From assembly GCA_963788205.1 (NCBI GenBank), contig CAWBGG010000009.1, positions 372,001-436,000 on the forward strand: 64,000 nucleotides of DNA, in the 5' to 3' direction. This DNA is from CAVVMA01 sp963788205. GTDB taxonomy: Bacteria > Desulfobacterota > Binatia > Binatales > Binataceae. Both the position numbers and the translations under genes were made by a program. Below are positions 25,298 through 39,846 of this stretch, piece by piece. The number at the start of each line of letters is the position of its first letter. Position 1 is the stretch's first letter. Below the pieces are notes generated by a model that saw only the letters and a program-made list of their open reading frames with translations, did no database searches and had not been told where the DNA came from.

Positions 25298-26068
25298 GTG
25301 GGCAACCGATTTAGCGCCGGAAGATCGGCCGCGCGCGCGTTGACACTCGCGGCCATGGTCGCGGTGGCGCTGGCCGCCGGACCTTGGTCCGCAAACGCAG
25401 GCTCCGCGCAGTGTGGCCCGTGCGGTGGTTTGATTGGGATACCGACCAATCCTGTTACCGCCGCTACCTTAGATCCTCTTACCACTGCTACAGGCAAATG
25501 CCCGGTCTGCTCCGGCTCCTCCTGCGGCTCGACCTGTTCCAGCGGCACGCTCCCTTGCTACCAGACGAACGCGACAAACGCGGCGAACTGCCCAGACAAG
25601 GATCCGATCGACTTTCCCTCTTTTCTCGTCGGTACTAACCTCGGTGGTACCCCCATTACGGACAAATTCGGTGCGATCCTCTTGTTTGACAGGACGACCA
25701 ATGCTGCCAATCCCTTCACGAACCACGCGTCGCTGTCTGGAACACTCACGATGGTAATGACTAACGGCTGTCCCTCATCGAACACAGCGCTTTCAACATC
25801 TCCTTGCACGCAGTCCAGCAGTTTTACGGGCACCGTCGGCCCAATCCTTGGCAGCCACTGCCCCAGTAGCTCTACTTCATCGATGACCTTGTTCTTCACC
25901 GGGGGCGCGCTTAACAACTGCCAGTTACAGTTCTGCACGAACGGAACCCCCAATTTGCAATTGGCCGGGAGCTTTTCCTCCTTAGGTCCGATAACGATAA
26001 ACCAGAGCGGCGGGATCTGCGCACCAGCTAACACCACGATTCCTTTCAGCTGCCACTACACCCCATAG
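25298..26068 (+). CDS. Cys-rich secreted protein of unknown function
   Basis: The GTG at 25298 opens a 256-aa frame with a signal peptide (ARALTLAAMVAVALAAGPWSANA). The mature part is rich in Cys, Thr, Ser and Asn, with a dense QCGPCGG ... KCPVCSGSSCGSTCSSGTLPC cluster and later cysteines in spaced pairs. This suggests several disulfides, so it depends on DsbD-type periplasmic redox enzymes. No enzyme motif is recognised. It stands alone, with its own upstream region and no neighbour on the same strand downstream. Confidence 0.7.
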   Translation: MGNRFSAGRSAARALTLAAMVAVALAAGPWSANAGSAQCGPCGGLIGIPTNPVTAATLDPLTTATGKCPVCSGSSCGSTCSSGTLPCYQTNATNAANCPDKDPIDFPSFLVGTNLGGTPITDKFGAILLFDRTTNAANPFTNHASLSGTLTMVMTNGCPSSNTALSTSPCTQSSSFTGTVGPILGSHCPSSSTSSMTLFFTGGALNNCQLQFCTNGTPNLQLAGSFSSLGPITINQSGGICAPANTTIPFSCHYTP

Positions 26069-26126
26069 GGGCCAAGGTCATCCGAGGCCCTGGCGGCGCG
26101 GCACCGGGCGAATCCGGCGCTCAAAC

Positions 26127-26564
26127 TCAAATCTGGAAGTGCAGGGCAGTCTTGCGCCGATCGGCGAGCGACTGGAGCGTGGCGCGGCGTAGAACCGCGC
26201 CGACCGCCTCGTGAACCTCGCGCCATACCTCGCGCATCGCGCAATTCTCGTCGCGACGGCAGGGTGAGTTCGCGCCGTCCTCGAAGCATTCGACCGGGGT
26301 GTAGTCGCCTTCTACGATCTGCACCACGTCGTCCATCGTGATCTTGCCGGGACTGCGCGCCAGCATGTAGCCGCCATTCGGACCCTTCTGGCTGGAGACC
26401 ACGCCCGCGCGCTTGAGTTCAATCAGCAGACGGCGCAGGTAATTTTCCGGGATGTTCCCGCGGCCCGCGATCTCCTCGACTCTGAGCGGCCGTGCAGTGG
26501 GATAGCGCTCCGCCAGGATCAAAAGGGCCTTGAGCGAATAGTCGATTCCGACCCCGAATTTCAT
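26127..26564 (-). CDS. Rrf2-family transcriptional regulator with cluster-binding cysteines
   Basis: The 145-aa protein has the winged helix of Rrf2 regulators (DYSLKALLILAERYP, NIPENYLRRLLIELKRAGVV, GPNGGYMLAR). It also has three cysteines in VECFEDGANSPCRRDENC (C-x8-C-x5-C), as in IscR, NsrR and RirA, which hold an Fe-S cluster. It probably senses iron, Fe-S supply or nitric oxide. The composite palindrome at 26696-26724, in its own upstream region, is a candidate operator. Target genes in this window are not evident. Confidence 0.85.
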   Translation of the reverse strand: MKFGVGIDYSLKALLILAERYPTARPLRVEEIAGRGNIPENYLRRLLIELKRAGVVSSQKGPNGGYMLARSPGKITMDDVVQIVEGDYTPVECFEDGANSPCRRDENCAMREVWREVHEAVGAVLRRATLQSLADRRKTALHFQI

Positions 26565-26695
26565 TCACGCTTTCCGTGTCGGCGAGAGGCCGATTCCCGC
26601 CCGCCGCTCCGACATCCTGGGCGAGCGGCAAGCGAGTCGAACCCCGGTTCCGCCAAGGACTTTTACCACAGCGGAAGGGCGGATAAAATAGGCGA

Positions 26696-26724
26696 GTCAG
26701 CTAGTCATCTATTTAGCTGACTAG
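26696..26724. promoter_or_regulatory. composite palindromic operator upstream of the Rrf2 gene
   Basis: CTAGTCA-N10-TGACTAG (26701-26724) is a perfect 7-bp inverted repeat. An overlapping AGTCAGCTA/TAGCTGACT pair (26696-26722) is also perfect. The GACT half-sites recall IscR-type boxes. It lies about 130 bp upstream of the Rrf2 start and 240 bp upstream of the Lrp gene, so either gene could be controlled. Confidence 0.55.
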
Positions 26725-26859
26725 GATGCTCACCAAAGTGGTGTTTCGCGATAGGCGCGGTCGCTAGCCGTCACAATCACTGGCGCGCCGAAGCCGGAGC
26801 GACCATCTTCAACGGCGTCAAGCCTTATCCGCCTCATAATCGTTAAACGGCCCTCACGC

Positions 26860-26935
26860 ATTCCGGCGTAAATCCAGACTGGCCGCCGGAATTTCCTTAA
26901 TTACCCTTGACAGATTCGTTATTCCGGATTACGTT
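26860..26935 (+). promoter_or_regulatory. promoter and repeated ATTCCGG boxes of the lrp-gltBD unit
   Basis: ATTCCGG occurs at 26860 and 26921 and, inverted, as CCGGAAT at 26886. TTGACA (26907-26912) with a 17-bp spacer and a weak TACGTT (26930-26935) could be the promoter. One box lies in the spacer, as expected for a regulator acting on its own gene. Box function is inferred. Confidence 0.45.
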
Positions 26936-26961
26936 CAGCGAGCGGCGGGGAGGTTTTCCTT

Positions 26962-27513
26962 ATGAAATTAGGAGGCACCGAGCTGGACGCCATCGACCTG
27001 CAGATCGTGCAGATACTGCAGGAGCAGGGCCGGATTCCGCACGTCAAGCTCGGTGAGATGGTCGGGCTGTCCGCGCCCTCTGTGATCGAGCGAGTCAAGA
27101 AGCTCGAAGACGGCGGTATCATCACCGGCTATCACGCGGCGGTGAACGCCAAACATCTCGGCATCGATGTGACCGCGTTCATTGGCGTGTCGATCAACCA
27201 TCCGCGAGCCATCAGGCTCTTCGAGCAGAAGGTCGAGACGCTCGAAGACGTACTCGAATGCCATCACGTCACCGGCCAGCACACCCTGCTGCTCAAGGTG
27301 AAGACCGACGACACTTCGTCGCTCGAGCGGCTCATCAGCGCGATCCGCTCGATCGAGGGCGTGGCGCGCACGGAAACGATGGTGGTGCTGTCGACTCATA
27401 CCGAGCGCTCGCAGATTCCGGTTCACAGCGCCGAGTCGGAAGTCGAGGGCAATGGCCGGCGGCACAAATCCAACGGCATCAGGAACGGGATGAATCAAAC
27501 CAGGCGGGCGTGA
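26962..27513 (+). CDS. Lrp/AsnC-family transcriptional regulator
   Basis: The 183-aa protein has an N-terminal helix-turn-helix (LDAIDLQIVQILQEQGR ... LGEMVGLSAPSVIERVKKLEDGGIITGY). The RAM effector domain follows (VTAFIGVSINHPRAIRLF, VLECHHVTGQHTLLLKVKTDD, IRSIEGVARTETMVVLST). A basic, glycine-rich tail of about 30 residues is extra. GGGGAGG precedes the ATG. The gltB start lies two bases after its stop, so it is co-transcribed with glutamate synthase. E. coli Lrp controls gltBD; a local feedback regulator sensing an amino acid fits. Confidence 0.9.
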   Translation: MKLGGTELDAIDLQIVQILQEQGRIPHVKLGEMVGLSAPSVIERVKKLEDGGIITGYHAAVNAKHLGIDVTAFIGVSINHPRAIRLFEQKVETLEDVLECHHVTGQHTLLLKVKTDDTSSLERLISAIRSIEGVARTETMVVLSTHTERSQIPVHSAESEVEGNGRRHKSNGIRNGMNQTRRA

Positions 27514-27515
27514 CG

Positions 27516-32081
<4,566 letters not shown>

Positions 32082-32149
32082 CGACCGCTTTAATTCAATT
32101 ACCCCTCCCGGCCAGGAAGAGGAGAAGCGCAGAAAAGATCGTGGCGCGA

Positions 32150-32213
32150 TTCTTACGCCTCTCCCTGACCAGGGAGAGGCCGCCGAGCGCCTTGGCGCTC
32201 GGCGGGTGAGGGT
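32150..32213 (+). repeat. two-hairpin intergenic repeat, family A, copy b
   Basis: Hairpin one CCTCTCCC-tgacca-GGGAGAGG is followed by hairpin two CCGCCGAGCGCC/CGCTCGGCGG and the tail GGTGAGGGT. It sits in the 144-bp gap between gltB and gltD and ends 13 bp before the gltD start. Confidence 0.85.
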
Positions 32214-32225
32214 AGGCTTTAGCAC

Positions 32226-33671
<1,446 letters not shown>

Positions 33672-33683
33672 TTCTCTTCTCCG

Positions 33684-33742
33684 ATTCTTACGCCTCTCCT
33701 TGACCAGGGAGAGGCCGGACCTTCCGAGGTCCGGGTGAGGGT
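33684..33742 (+). repeat. two-hairpin intergenic repeat, family A, copy c
   Basis: Hairpin one CCTCTCC-ttgacca-GGGAGAGG is followed by hairpin two CCGGACCT-tccg-AGGTCCGG and GGTGAGGGT. The stem of hairpin two is unlike that of copy b in sequence but equally well paired. The tail lies 6 bp before the GST start and can act as its Shine-Dalgarno. Confidence 0.85.
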
Positions 33743-33748
33743 ATCTTT

Positions 33749-34369
33749 ATGCTGACGCTCTACGACTTCCTCCCCTCCGGCAACGGATACAAGGTGCGCC
33801 TGCTGCTGACGCAACTGGCGATCCCGTTTCGTTTGGTCCAACTCGATATCACCAAAGGCGAGACGCGCACGCCGCAGTTCCTCGCCAAATTCCCCAACGG
33901 CCGAATCCCTGCGGCCGAATTCGACGACGGGCGCCGCCTGTTCGAGTCTGGCGCGATCATTTGCTACCTCGCAGAGGGCACTCCCCTGATGCCGACCCAT
34001 CCATTCGAGCGCGCGCGGATGCTCCAATGGCTGTTCTTCGAGCAGTACAGCCACGAGCCCTGCATTGCCGTTGCCCGCTTTCTCGCGATGTATCCCGACT
34101 CCCCGGACGAGCGCCGAGCCGGACTCGCACGTATCATGAAGCTCGGCTACGACGCGCTGGGCGTGATGGAATGGCATCTGCGCGGCGACGACTCAAAGCC
34201 GCGCGAATGGTTCGTCGGCGGGCGCTACACGATCGCCGACATCGCGCTCTACGCCTACACGCACGTCGCGCACGAGGGCGGCTTCGACCTGGCGGGATTT
34301 CCCTGTGTGCGCGTCTGGCTCGATCGCGTCCGCACCCAGCCCGGGCACATCCCGATTACGCAGGGTTGA
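33749..34369 (+). CDS. glutathione S-transferase family protein
   Basis: The 206-aa protein has the thioredoxin-like GST N-terminal domain (LYDFLPSGNGYKVRLLLTQLAIPF ... FPNGRIPAAEFDDGRRLFESGAIICYLAE, with the cis-Pro and the ES glutathione-binding pair). The helical C-terminal domain ends FVGGRYTIADIALYAYTHVAHEGGFDLAGFP. Ser10 in LPSGN may be the catalytic residue. Substrate is unknown. The ATG is served by GTGAGG of the preceding repeat. It follows gltD by 77 bp on the same strand. Confidence 0.9.
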   Translation: MLTLYDFLPSGNGYKVRLLLTQLAIPFRLVQLDITKGETRTPQFLAKFPNGRIPAAEFDDGRRLFESGAIICYLAEGTPLMPTHPFERARMLQWLFFEQYSHEPCIAVARFLAMYPDSPDERRAGLARIMKLGYDALGVMEWHLRGDDSKPREWFVGGRYTIADIALYAYTHVAHEGGFDLAGFPCVRVWLDRVRTQPGHIPITQG

Positions 34370-34377
34370 CGATCCGC

Positions 34378-35595
34378 TCAGTGTGGTTCGCCCGCTCCCA
34401 CGCTGCCGGCCGCGTAGGCCCGGTCGGCCGCGGCGACTGCGCCGCCACGCGCGACTTCGTGGCCCATCGAAGCCAGGATCTCCTCCAGCGCGTTCAGCAC
34501 CAGCATGACATTTTCACGCCGCGACGACTCGCCCATCAGGCCGATTCGCCACACCTTGCCCTTGAAGGGGCCGAGGCCCGCGCCGATCTCGAGGTTGAAT
34601 TTTCCGAGCAGCTCGGTGCGCACGCGCGCATCCTCGATTCCCTTGGGTATCTCCACCGCCGCGACCTGCGGCAATCGGTAGCCTTCCTGCGCGGCCAGCT
34701 TGAGGCCCATCGCTTTCAGTCCGGCCTGCAGCGCCGCGGCGTTGGCCGCATGCCGTTTCCATCGCGCCTCCAGCCCTTCCTCGACGATCATCCGCAGCGC
34801 CTCGTAAAGCGCGTAGTTCATCGTGATCGGCGCGGTGTGATGGTACAGGCGATCGGGTCCCCAGTAATGCTCGATCAGCGCGACGTCGAGATACCACGAG
34901 CGGCACTTGTGCTTGCGCTTGTGCACCGATTCCATCGCGCGCGCGCTGAAGGTGATCGGCGCGAGCCCCGGCGGTGCGCCGATCCCCTTCTGGGTACATG
35001 AGTAGCAAATATCTACTTCGAGCTGGTCGGTCTCAACTGGCACGCAGCCGAGCGAAGTCACCGCATCCATCACGAACATCGCGCCGTGCCGATGCGCCAT
35101 CTTGGCGATTTCCTCTACCGGCTGATGGACCCCGGTGGAGGTCTCGGCGTGCACAATCGCGACTAGCTTGGGCGATTTGACGGACTTGAGTGCGGCTTCG
35201 ACGCGCTCGGGCTCGACGATTCGGCCCCATTCGGCCTCGACCTTGTGGACCTTCGCGCCGAGCCGCTCGCCCATCTCGGCCAGCCGCTGGCCGAACACGC
35301 CCGCGACGCCGACCACGATTTGGTCGCCGTCCTCGATCAGGTTGGCCATCGCAGCTTCCATCCCGGCCGAGCCCGTGCCTGAGATCGGAAAGGTGATCTC
35401 GTTGCGGGTGCGGAAGACCAGCCGCAGGAGCTGCTTCACGTCGTCCATCAGCTTCAGGAAATAGGGATCGAGATGGCCCACTACCGGCGAGAGCATCGCC
35501 TTGAGCACGCGCGGATGGACGTTCGACGGTCCCGGGCCGAGCAGCGCCCGTGCAGGCGGTTTGAGTTCCGGAAACGATTTTGCCCCGTTCGACAA
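34378..35595 (-). CDS. alanine/serine-glyoxylate aminotransferase (class V)
   Basis: The 405-aa PLP enzyme has LLGPGPSNVHPRVLKAM, FPISGTGSAGMEAAMANL, the VMDAVTSLGCVPVE Asp loop and the Schiff-base lysine in YSCTQKGIGAPPGLAP. Closest by pattern to AGXT-type serine/alanine-glyoxylate aminotransferases, it would convert glyoxylate to glycine. TTG 35595 follows GGAGGG with a six-base gap. It is divergent from glcDEF, which makes glyoxylate from glycolate, so the two units likely form one glycolate salvage route. The C-terminal 30 residues, rich in Ala and Gly, are extra. Confidence 0.9.
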   Translation of the reverse strand: MSNGAKSFPELKPPARALLGPGPSNVHPRVLKAMLSPVVGHLDPYFLKLMDDVKQLLRLVFRTRNEITFPISGTGSAGMEAAMANLIEDGDQIVVGVAGVFGQRLAEMGERLGAKVHKVEAEWGRIVEPERVEAALKSVKSPKLVAIVHAETSTGVHQPVEEIAKMAHRHGAMFVMDAVTSLGCVPVETDQLEVDICYSCTQKGIGAPPGLAPITFSARAMESVHKRKHKCRSWYLDVALIEHYWGPDRLYHHTAPITMNYALYEALRMIVEEGLEARWKRHAANAAALQAGLKAMGLKLAAQEGYRLPQVAAVEIPKGIEDARVRTELLGKFNLEIGAGLGPFKGKVWRIGLMGESSRRENVMLVLNALEEILASMGHEVARGGAVAAADRAYAAGSVGAGEPH

Positions 35596-35749
35596 GACTG
35601 ACCCTCCGGGAGCGCTGGATTGCGATAGTCAGAACCGCATCAGGCGCTCGAATTGAAAGATACATTATGGTCCGGCGCCGCGTTGCGATCAAAAGCGCAG
35701 CGTTCCCGCCCGGCGCGGGCGTGATAGAGTGCCGCTGGTAAGGGCTTTC

Positions 35750-37190
35750 ATGGCCAACGATTCACGCGACCCCGCCCTGTTTGCAGAGCTCCGCGAAATC
35801 GCCGGCGGCGACGGCGTGATCTCGCGCGCGACCGAGCTTGGGGTCTACGAATGCGACGGATGGACGATCGAGAAGCGCGCGCCCGAAGTGCTCGTGATGC
35901 CGCGGACCACCGCGCAGGTGAGCGCGGTGCTGCGCGCGCTTTTTCGGCGTGGCATCGCGTTCGTGCCGCGCGGCGCCGGCACCGGACTTTCAGGGGGATG
36001 CCTGCCGCTGAATGCGCCGGTAATGATCTGCACGTCGCGGATGAACCGGATTTTGTCGATCGACCTCGCCAACCGCCGCGCCGAAGTCGAAAGCGGCGTG
36101 GTGAATCTTCACGTGACCAACGCGGTCCGGCAGCGCGGATTCTTTTATGCGCCCGATCCCTCCTCGCAGGCGGCGTGCACAATCGGCGGCAATATCGCGG
36201 AGAACTCGGGAGGTCCGCACACGCTCAAGTACGGCGTGACCACCAATCACGTACTCGGGGTTGAGACTCGTATTACCCGACGGCGAAGTGATCGAGCTGG
36301 GCGGAGCGGCCGAGGAGCTATGCGGCTACGACCTGGTCGGCGCGGTATGCGGCGCGGAGGGAACCGTGGGGATCGTCACGCGGGCCACGCTGCGCCTGAT
36401 GCGCGCGCCGGAGAACTATCGCACGATGCTCGGGGTGTTTGCCGACGTCCAGGACGCGACGCGCGCGGTCTCCGCGGTGATCGCGGCGGGCACGGTTCCC
36501 GGCGCGATCGAGATGATGGACCGGCTGATGATTCGTGCAGTCGAAGACGCGTTCCACGTCGGCCTGCCGCGCGACGCCGGCGCGGTGGTGATAATCGAGC
36601 TCGACGGCCTGGAGGCGGGACTCGACGCGCGCGCGGCGCAAGTTACGCCAGTGATGCGCGACAGCGGTGCGCGCGAGGTGCGGCTGGCGCGCGACGAGGC
36701 CGAACGCGCCGCGCTTTGGAAGGCGCGCAAGCGTGCCTTCGGCGCAGCGGGCCGGCTCGCGCCCAACTATGCCACGCAGGACGGTGTCGTCCCGCGCACG
36801 CGCCTGCCCGATATCCTGCGCGTGATTTCGGCCGTGAGCGAGCGCTATCAGTTGCAAATCGGCAACGTCTTTCACGCCGGCGACGGCAATATCCATCCGA
36901 TCATTTTGTATGACGAGCGCGAGCCCGATCAGGTCCGGCGCGCGATCGCGGCGGGACGCGAGATCCTGAAGGCGTGCGTCGAGATGGGTGGCAGCCTGAC
37001 CGGCGAGCACGGCATCGGGGTCGAGAAGCTCGGCGAGATGCCGCTGTTGTTCTCGCCCGACGACCTGCGGGTGATGAGCGAGCTCAGGCGCGCATTCGAT
37101 CCCGCCGAGCGCTCCAACCCCGGCAAGGTGATCCCCACGCCGGGCGCCTGCGTAGAGGTCGCCGCGCCGCGCCGCCAGGTGCCGCTGTGA
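35750..37190 (+). CDS. glcD: glycolate oxidase FAD subunit, frameshifted by one base
   Basis: The N-terminal part (35750 to about 36257) has the FAD-linked oxidase motifs VMPRTTAQVSAVLRALFRRGIAFVPRGAGTGLSGG and GGNIAENSGGPHTLKYGVTTNHVLG. At the GGGG run 36257-36260 one extra G shifts the frame. The second part (from about 36261) continues with LRLVLPDGEVIELGG ... GNVFHAGDGNIHP ... GEHGIGVEKLG, the end of GlcD. With the base removed it is a normal protein of about 479 aa. It oxidises glycolate to glyoxylate with GlcE and GlcF. The ATG at 35750 follows AAGGG. The flanking intact glcE and glcF suggest an error in the sequence rather than decay. Confidence 0.85.
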
Positions 37191-37217
37191 TCGCGCGCGC
37201 CAGGTGAGCGCGGACCC

Positions 37218-38477
37218 GTGCGTGACGCCGAGCCATCTCCCGCCGCGACCGCAATCGCCGCGCTCGTCGGCGGCGATCGCGTACGGGCGCCGAGCCCGGC
37301 TGAAGCGCCCGCGTGCGAGGCCGTGGTCGAGCCCGAGAGCGCCGCAGAGATCGCGGAACTGGTCCGCAAATGCGAGCGCGACGGAATCACGCTCGCGCCA
37401 ATCGGCGCAGCACGCACGCTCGCGGCCCTGAGAAGCACCCCGGTCGCGGTTGGCGTCTCGCTCGGGCGCATGGCGCGCGTGATCGCCTACGAACCCGACG
37501 ACTTGACCGTCGTCACTGAGGCCGGAGTGACGCTCAGCGCGCTCAACGCCCAGATGGCGCCACGCCGCCAGCGCCTCCCGATCGATCCATCGCAGCCCAA
37601 CGCCTGCATGCTCGGCACGATCATTGGAGCATCGCACGCGGGTCCGCTGCGGCTGTCGGAAGGGCTGGTGCGCGACCTGTTGATCGGAATCCAATTCGTC
37701 GGCCATGGCGGACGCGTCGCGCGCGCCGGCGGCCGGGTGGTCAAAAACGTCGCGGGCTACGACCTGATGAAGGTGCTCACCGGATCTTTCGGCACGTTGG
37801 GAATCGTGATCGAAGCCGCGTTCAAGGTGCGTCCTGTCCCGGAACTCTACAATTTGGCGCTGGCGCCTTTCGACCGCATCGGCGACGCTTTCCAGGCCGC
37901 GGCGAGCCTTCACGATGCGTTGCCGCTGTCGCATCTGGAGCTTGTAAGCTCAGCACTGGGCCGTGCGATGGGATCGCACGGCAACTTTATGCTGCTGGCC
38001 GGATTTTCGGGAAATCAGACTGAAGTCGATTATCAGCGGACCGCGCTCACGGCGATGGTCAAGCAAGCTGAGATTGCCGAAGGTGAAGACGCGATCGCAG
38101 CCTACCAGCGGCTGCGCGACTTCGAGTTTCCCGCCGCCAGCGTGACTGCGCAGCTCACCGTGCTTCCTGCCGAGCTGGCGCGATGTGTCGCCGAGTGCGG
38201 CGCCGAGTTCCTCGCTCACGCGGGATGCGGCGTCGCGCAGGTTTCATTTGCGGCCGCCGGTGTGGAGCAGGCGCGCACCGCCGTGACCCGATGGCGCGCG
38301 ATCGCCGCCGGCGCTCGCGGCCATCTGCGCGTGCTTTCCGCTCCGCGCGCGTATCGCGAGAACCTGTCGTTCTTCGATCAGCCCAACGCCGGCGCGCTGA
38401 AGCTGATGCGGCGGCTCAAGGCGAACTTCGATCCGGCCGGAATCTTCAACCCCGGATGCTTCGTCGGGGGAATCTGA
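37218..38477 (+). CDS. glcE: glycolate oxidase FAD-binding subunit
   Basis: The 419-aa protein has a PCMH-type FAD domain (TLAPIGAARTLAAL ... YEPDDLTVVTEAGVTLSALNAQMAPRRQRLPIDPSQ, then GRVVKNVAGYDLMKVLTGSFGTLGIV). The family's C-terminal ending is present (LMRRLKANFDPAGIFNPGCF). It is the second subunit of the glycolate oxidase complex. GTG 37218 lies 28 bp after the glcD stop. Its own stop overlaps the glcF start (TGATG), so translation is coupled. Confidence 0.9.
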   Translation: MRDAEPSPAATAIAALVGGDRVRAPSPAEAPACEAVVEPESAAEIAELVRKCERDGITLAPIGAARTLAALRSTPVAVGVSLGRMARVIAYEPDDLTVVTEAGVTLSALNAQMAPRRQRLPIDPSQPNACMLGTIIGASHAGPLRLSEGLVRDLLIGIQFVGHGGRVARAGGRVVKNVAGYDLMKVLTGSFGTLGIVIEAAFKVRPVPELYNLALAPFDRIGDAFQAAASLHDALPLSHLELVSSALGRAMGSHGNFMLLAGFSGNQTEVDYQRTALTAMVKQAEIAEGEDAIAAYQRLRDFEFPAASVTAQLTVLPAELARCVAECGAEFLAHAGCGVAQVSFAAAGVEQARTAVTRWRAIAAGARGHLRVLSAPRAYRENLSFFDQPNAGALKLMRRLKANFDPAGIFNPGCFVGGI

Positions 38478-39769
38478 TGGCGCAGAGCGCTCCCAGCGAG
38501 GTCTCGCCGGTTCGCGACGTCGTGGACTACGAGCTGCTCTTTGACTGCGTGCATTGCGGGCTCTGCCTCGAGGCCTGCCCGACGTACGTGCTCACGCGCG
38601 CCGAGATGGATTCGCCACGCGGCCGTATCTATCTGATGAAGTCGCTCGCGGAGGGCCGCCTCGAGCTCGATTCCGACGCGGTGCGCCATCTCGATTTGTG
38701 CCTGGGATGCCGCGGATGCGAAACCGCGTGCCCCTCTGGCGTGCATTACGGCAAATTGATCGAGGGCGCGCGCGACTGGATCGAGCGCAACCATCGCCGC
38801 AGTCTCGGCGATAGAATCCGCCGCCGCCTCATAAGCGCGATCTTCCCATACCCCTCACGATTGCGAATCGCACTCGCGCCGATTCGACTCGCCGAGCGCG
38901 CGGGTCTTAGGCCGGTGCTCCATCGCATTCTGCCGCAGGTGATGCGCGAGTGGCTCGATCTGCTGCCGCCGCTCACGGAACCTAACCCCCTGACCCCCTT
39001 CCCGAAGGGCGGGAAGGGGGAAGAAGGTAAAGTCGTCGTTCATCACGGATGCGTCGCTCAAGTCCTGGCGCCGTCGGCGAATCTGAACAGTGAGCGCGCA
39101 CTGCAAGCGGCGGGCTTCCGCGCCGTTCCGCTCGCCGAGACCGTATGCTGCGGCGCGCTCGATCTGCATTCCGGCAACCTGGAGCGCGCGCGGCGCTTCG
39201 CGCGGGCCAACGTACGCGCGATCAAGCATAGCGGCGCAGACGCGATCGTGTCGGCGGCCTCGGGATGCGCAGCGGCGATGGCCGAGTATGGCTACCTGTT
39301 GCGCGACGACCCGGAGCTGGCCGCCGACGCGCGCGAGATTTCCGCGAAGGTCCGCGATCTGAGCGCGCTGCTGCTGGAGCGTGGTTTCGCCCCGGCGGAC
39401 GAGTTCCGATGCACCGTCACGTTCCACGACGCCTGCCACCTGGCGCACGGGCTCGGCGTCAGAGAATCGCCGCGCGAACTGCTCCGCTCTATTCCGGGCG
39501 TGACGCTGGTCGAAATGGCCGAGTCGGATCTGTGCTGCGGCTCGGCCGGCAGCTACAACCTGACCGAGCCGGTCACTGCCCGCGAGCTGGCGCGCCGCAA
39601 GGCCGACAATATTGTGGCCACCGGCGCCGACTTCGTCGTCTTGTCGAATCCCGGCTGCGAATTTCAGATCGGCGCCGAGCTTCGGCGGCGCGGCACGAAG
39701 ACCACTGTGATGGGCCTTGCCGACTTTCTCGCGAAGGCCGTACAGTTTGACAGTTCGCCTCGACAGTGA
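38477..39769 (+). CDS. glcF: glycolate oxidase iron-sulfur subunit
   Basis: The 430-aa protein has two 4Fe-4S motifs (CVHCGLCLEACP, Cys24-34; CLGCRGCETACP, Cys75-85) and two CCG domains (VHHGCVAQVLAP ... ETVCCGALDLHSG and FHDACHLAHGLG ... DLCCGSAGSYNL). It transfers electrons from GlcDE to the membrane pool. The ATG shares its A with the glcE stop. Residues around 168-183 (PNPLTPFPKGGKGEEG) are not part of the family. They are encoded by a repeat that has entered the gene in frame, in the linker before the first CCG domain. Confidence 0.93.
   Translation: MAQSAPSEVSPVRDVVDYELLFDCVHCGLCLEACPTYVLTRAEMDSPRGRIYLMKSLAEGRLELDSDAVRHLDLCLGCRGCETACPSGVHYGKLIEGARDWIERNHRRSLGDRIRRRLISAIFPYPSRLRIALAPIRLAERAGLRPVLHRILPQVMREWLDLLPPLTEPNPLTPFPKGGKGEEGKVVVHHGCVAQVLAPSANLNSERALQAAGFRAVPLAETVCCGALDLHSGNLERARRFARANVRAIKHSGADAIVSAASGCAAAMAEYGYLLRDDPELAADAREISAKVRDLSALLLERGFAPADEFRCTVTFHDACHLAHGLGVRESPRELLRSIPGVTLVEMAESDLCCGSAGSYNLTEPVTARELARRKADNIVATGADFVVLSNPGCEFQIGAELRRRGTKTTVMGLADFLAKAVQFDSSPRQ
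38981..39021 (+). repeat. family B hairpin repeat inside glcF
   Basis: CCTAACCCCCTGACCCCCTT then CCCgaagggcGGGAAGGGGG closely matches the repeat at 44731-44766 in front of gyrA. Here it is in the coding frame and adds a Pro/Gly/Lys-rich insert without breaking the gene. Confidence 0.8.
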
Positions 39770-39846
39770 CGAGATCAACGATGTGAACGGATACGCGCCG
39801 CTTCAAAAGGCTCCGCTAAGAAAATGCAACGCGGGTGGATAACATC

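Noticed and set aside
36318..37934. 538-aa minus-strand frame opposite glcD/glcE
   Set aside because: Shadow of genuine FAD-domain genes; no family motif.
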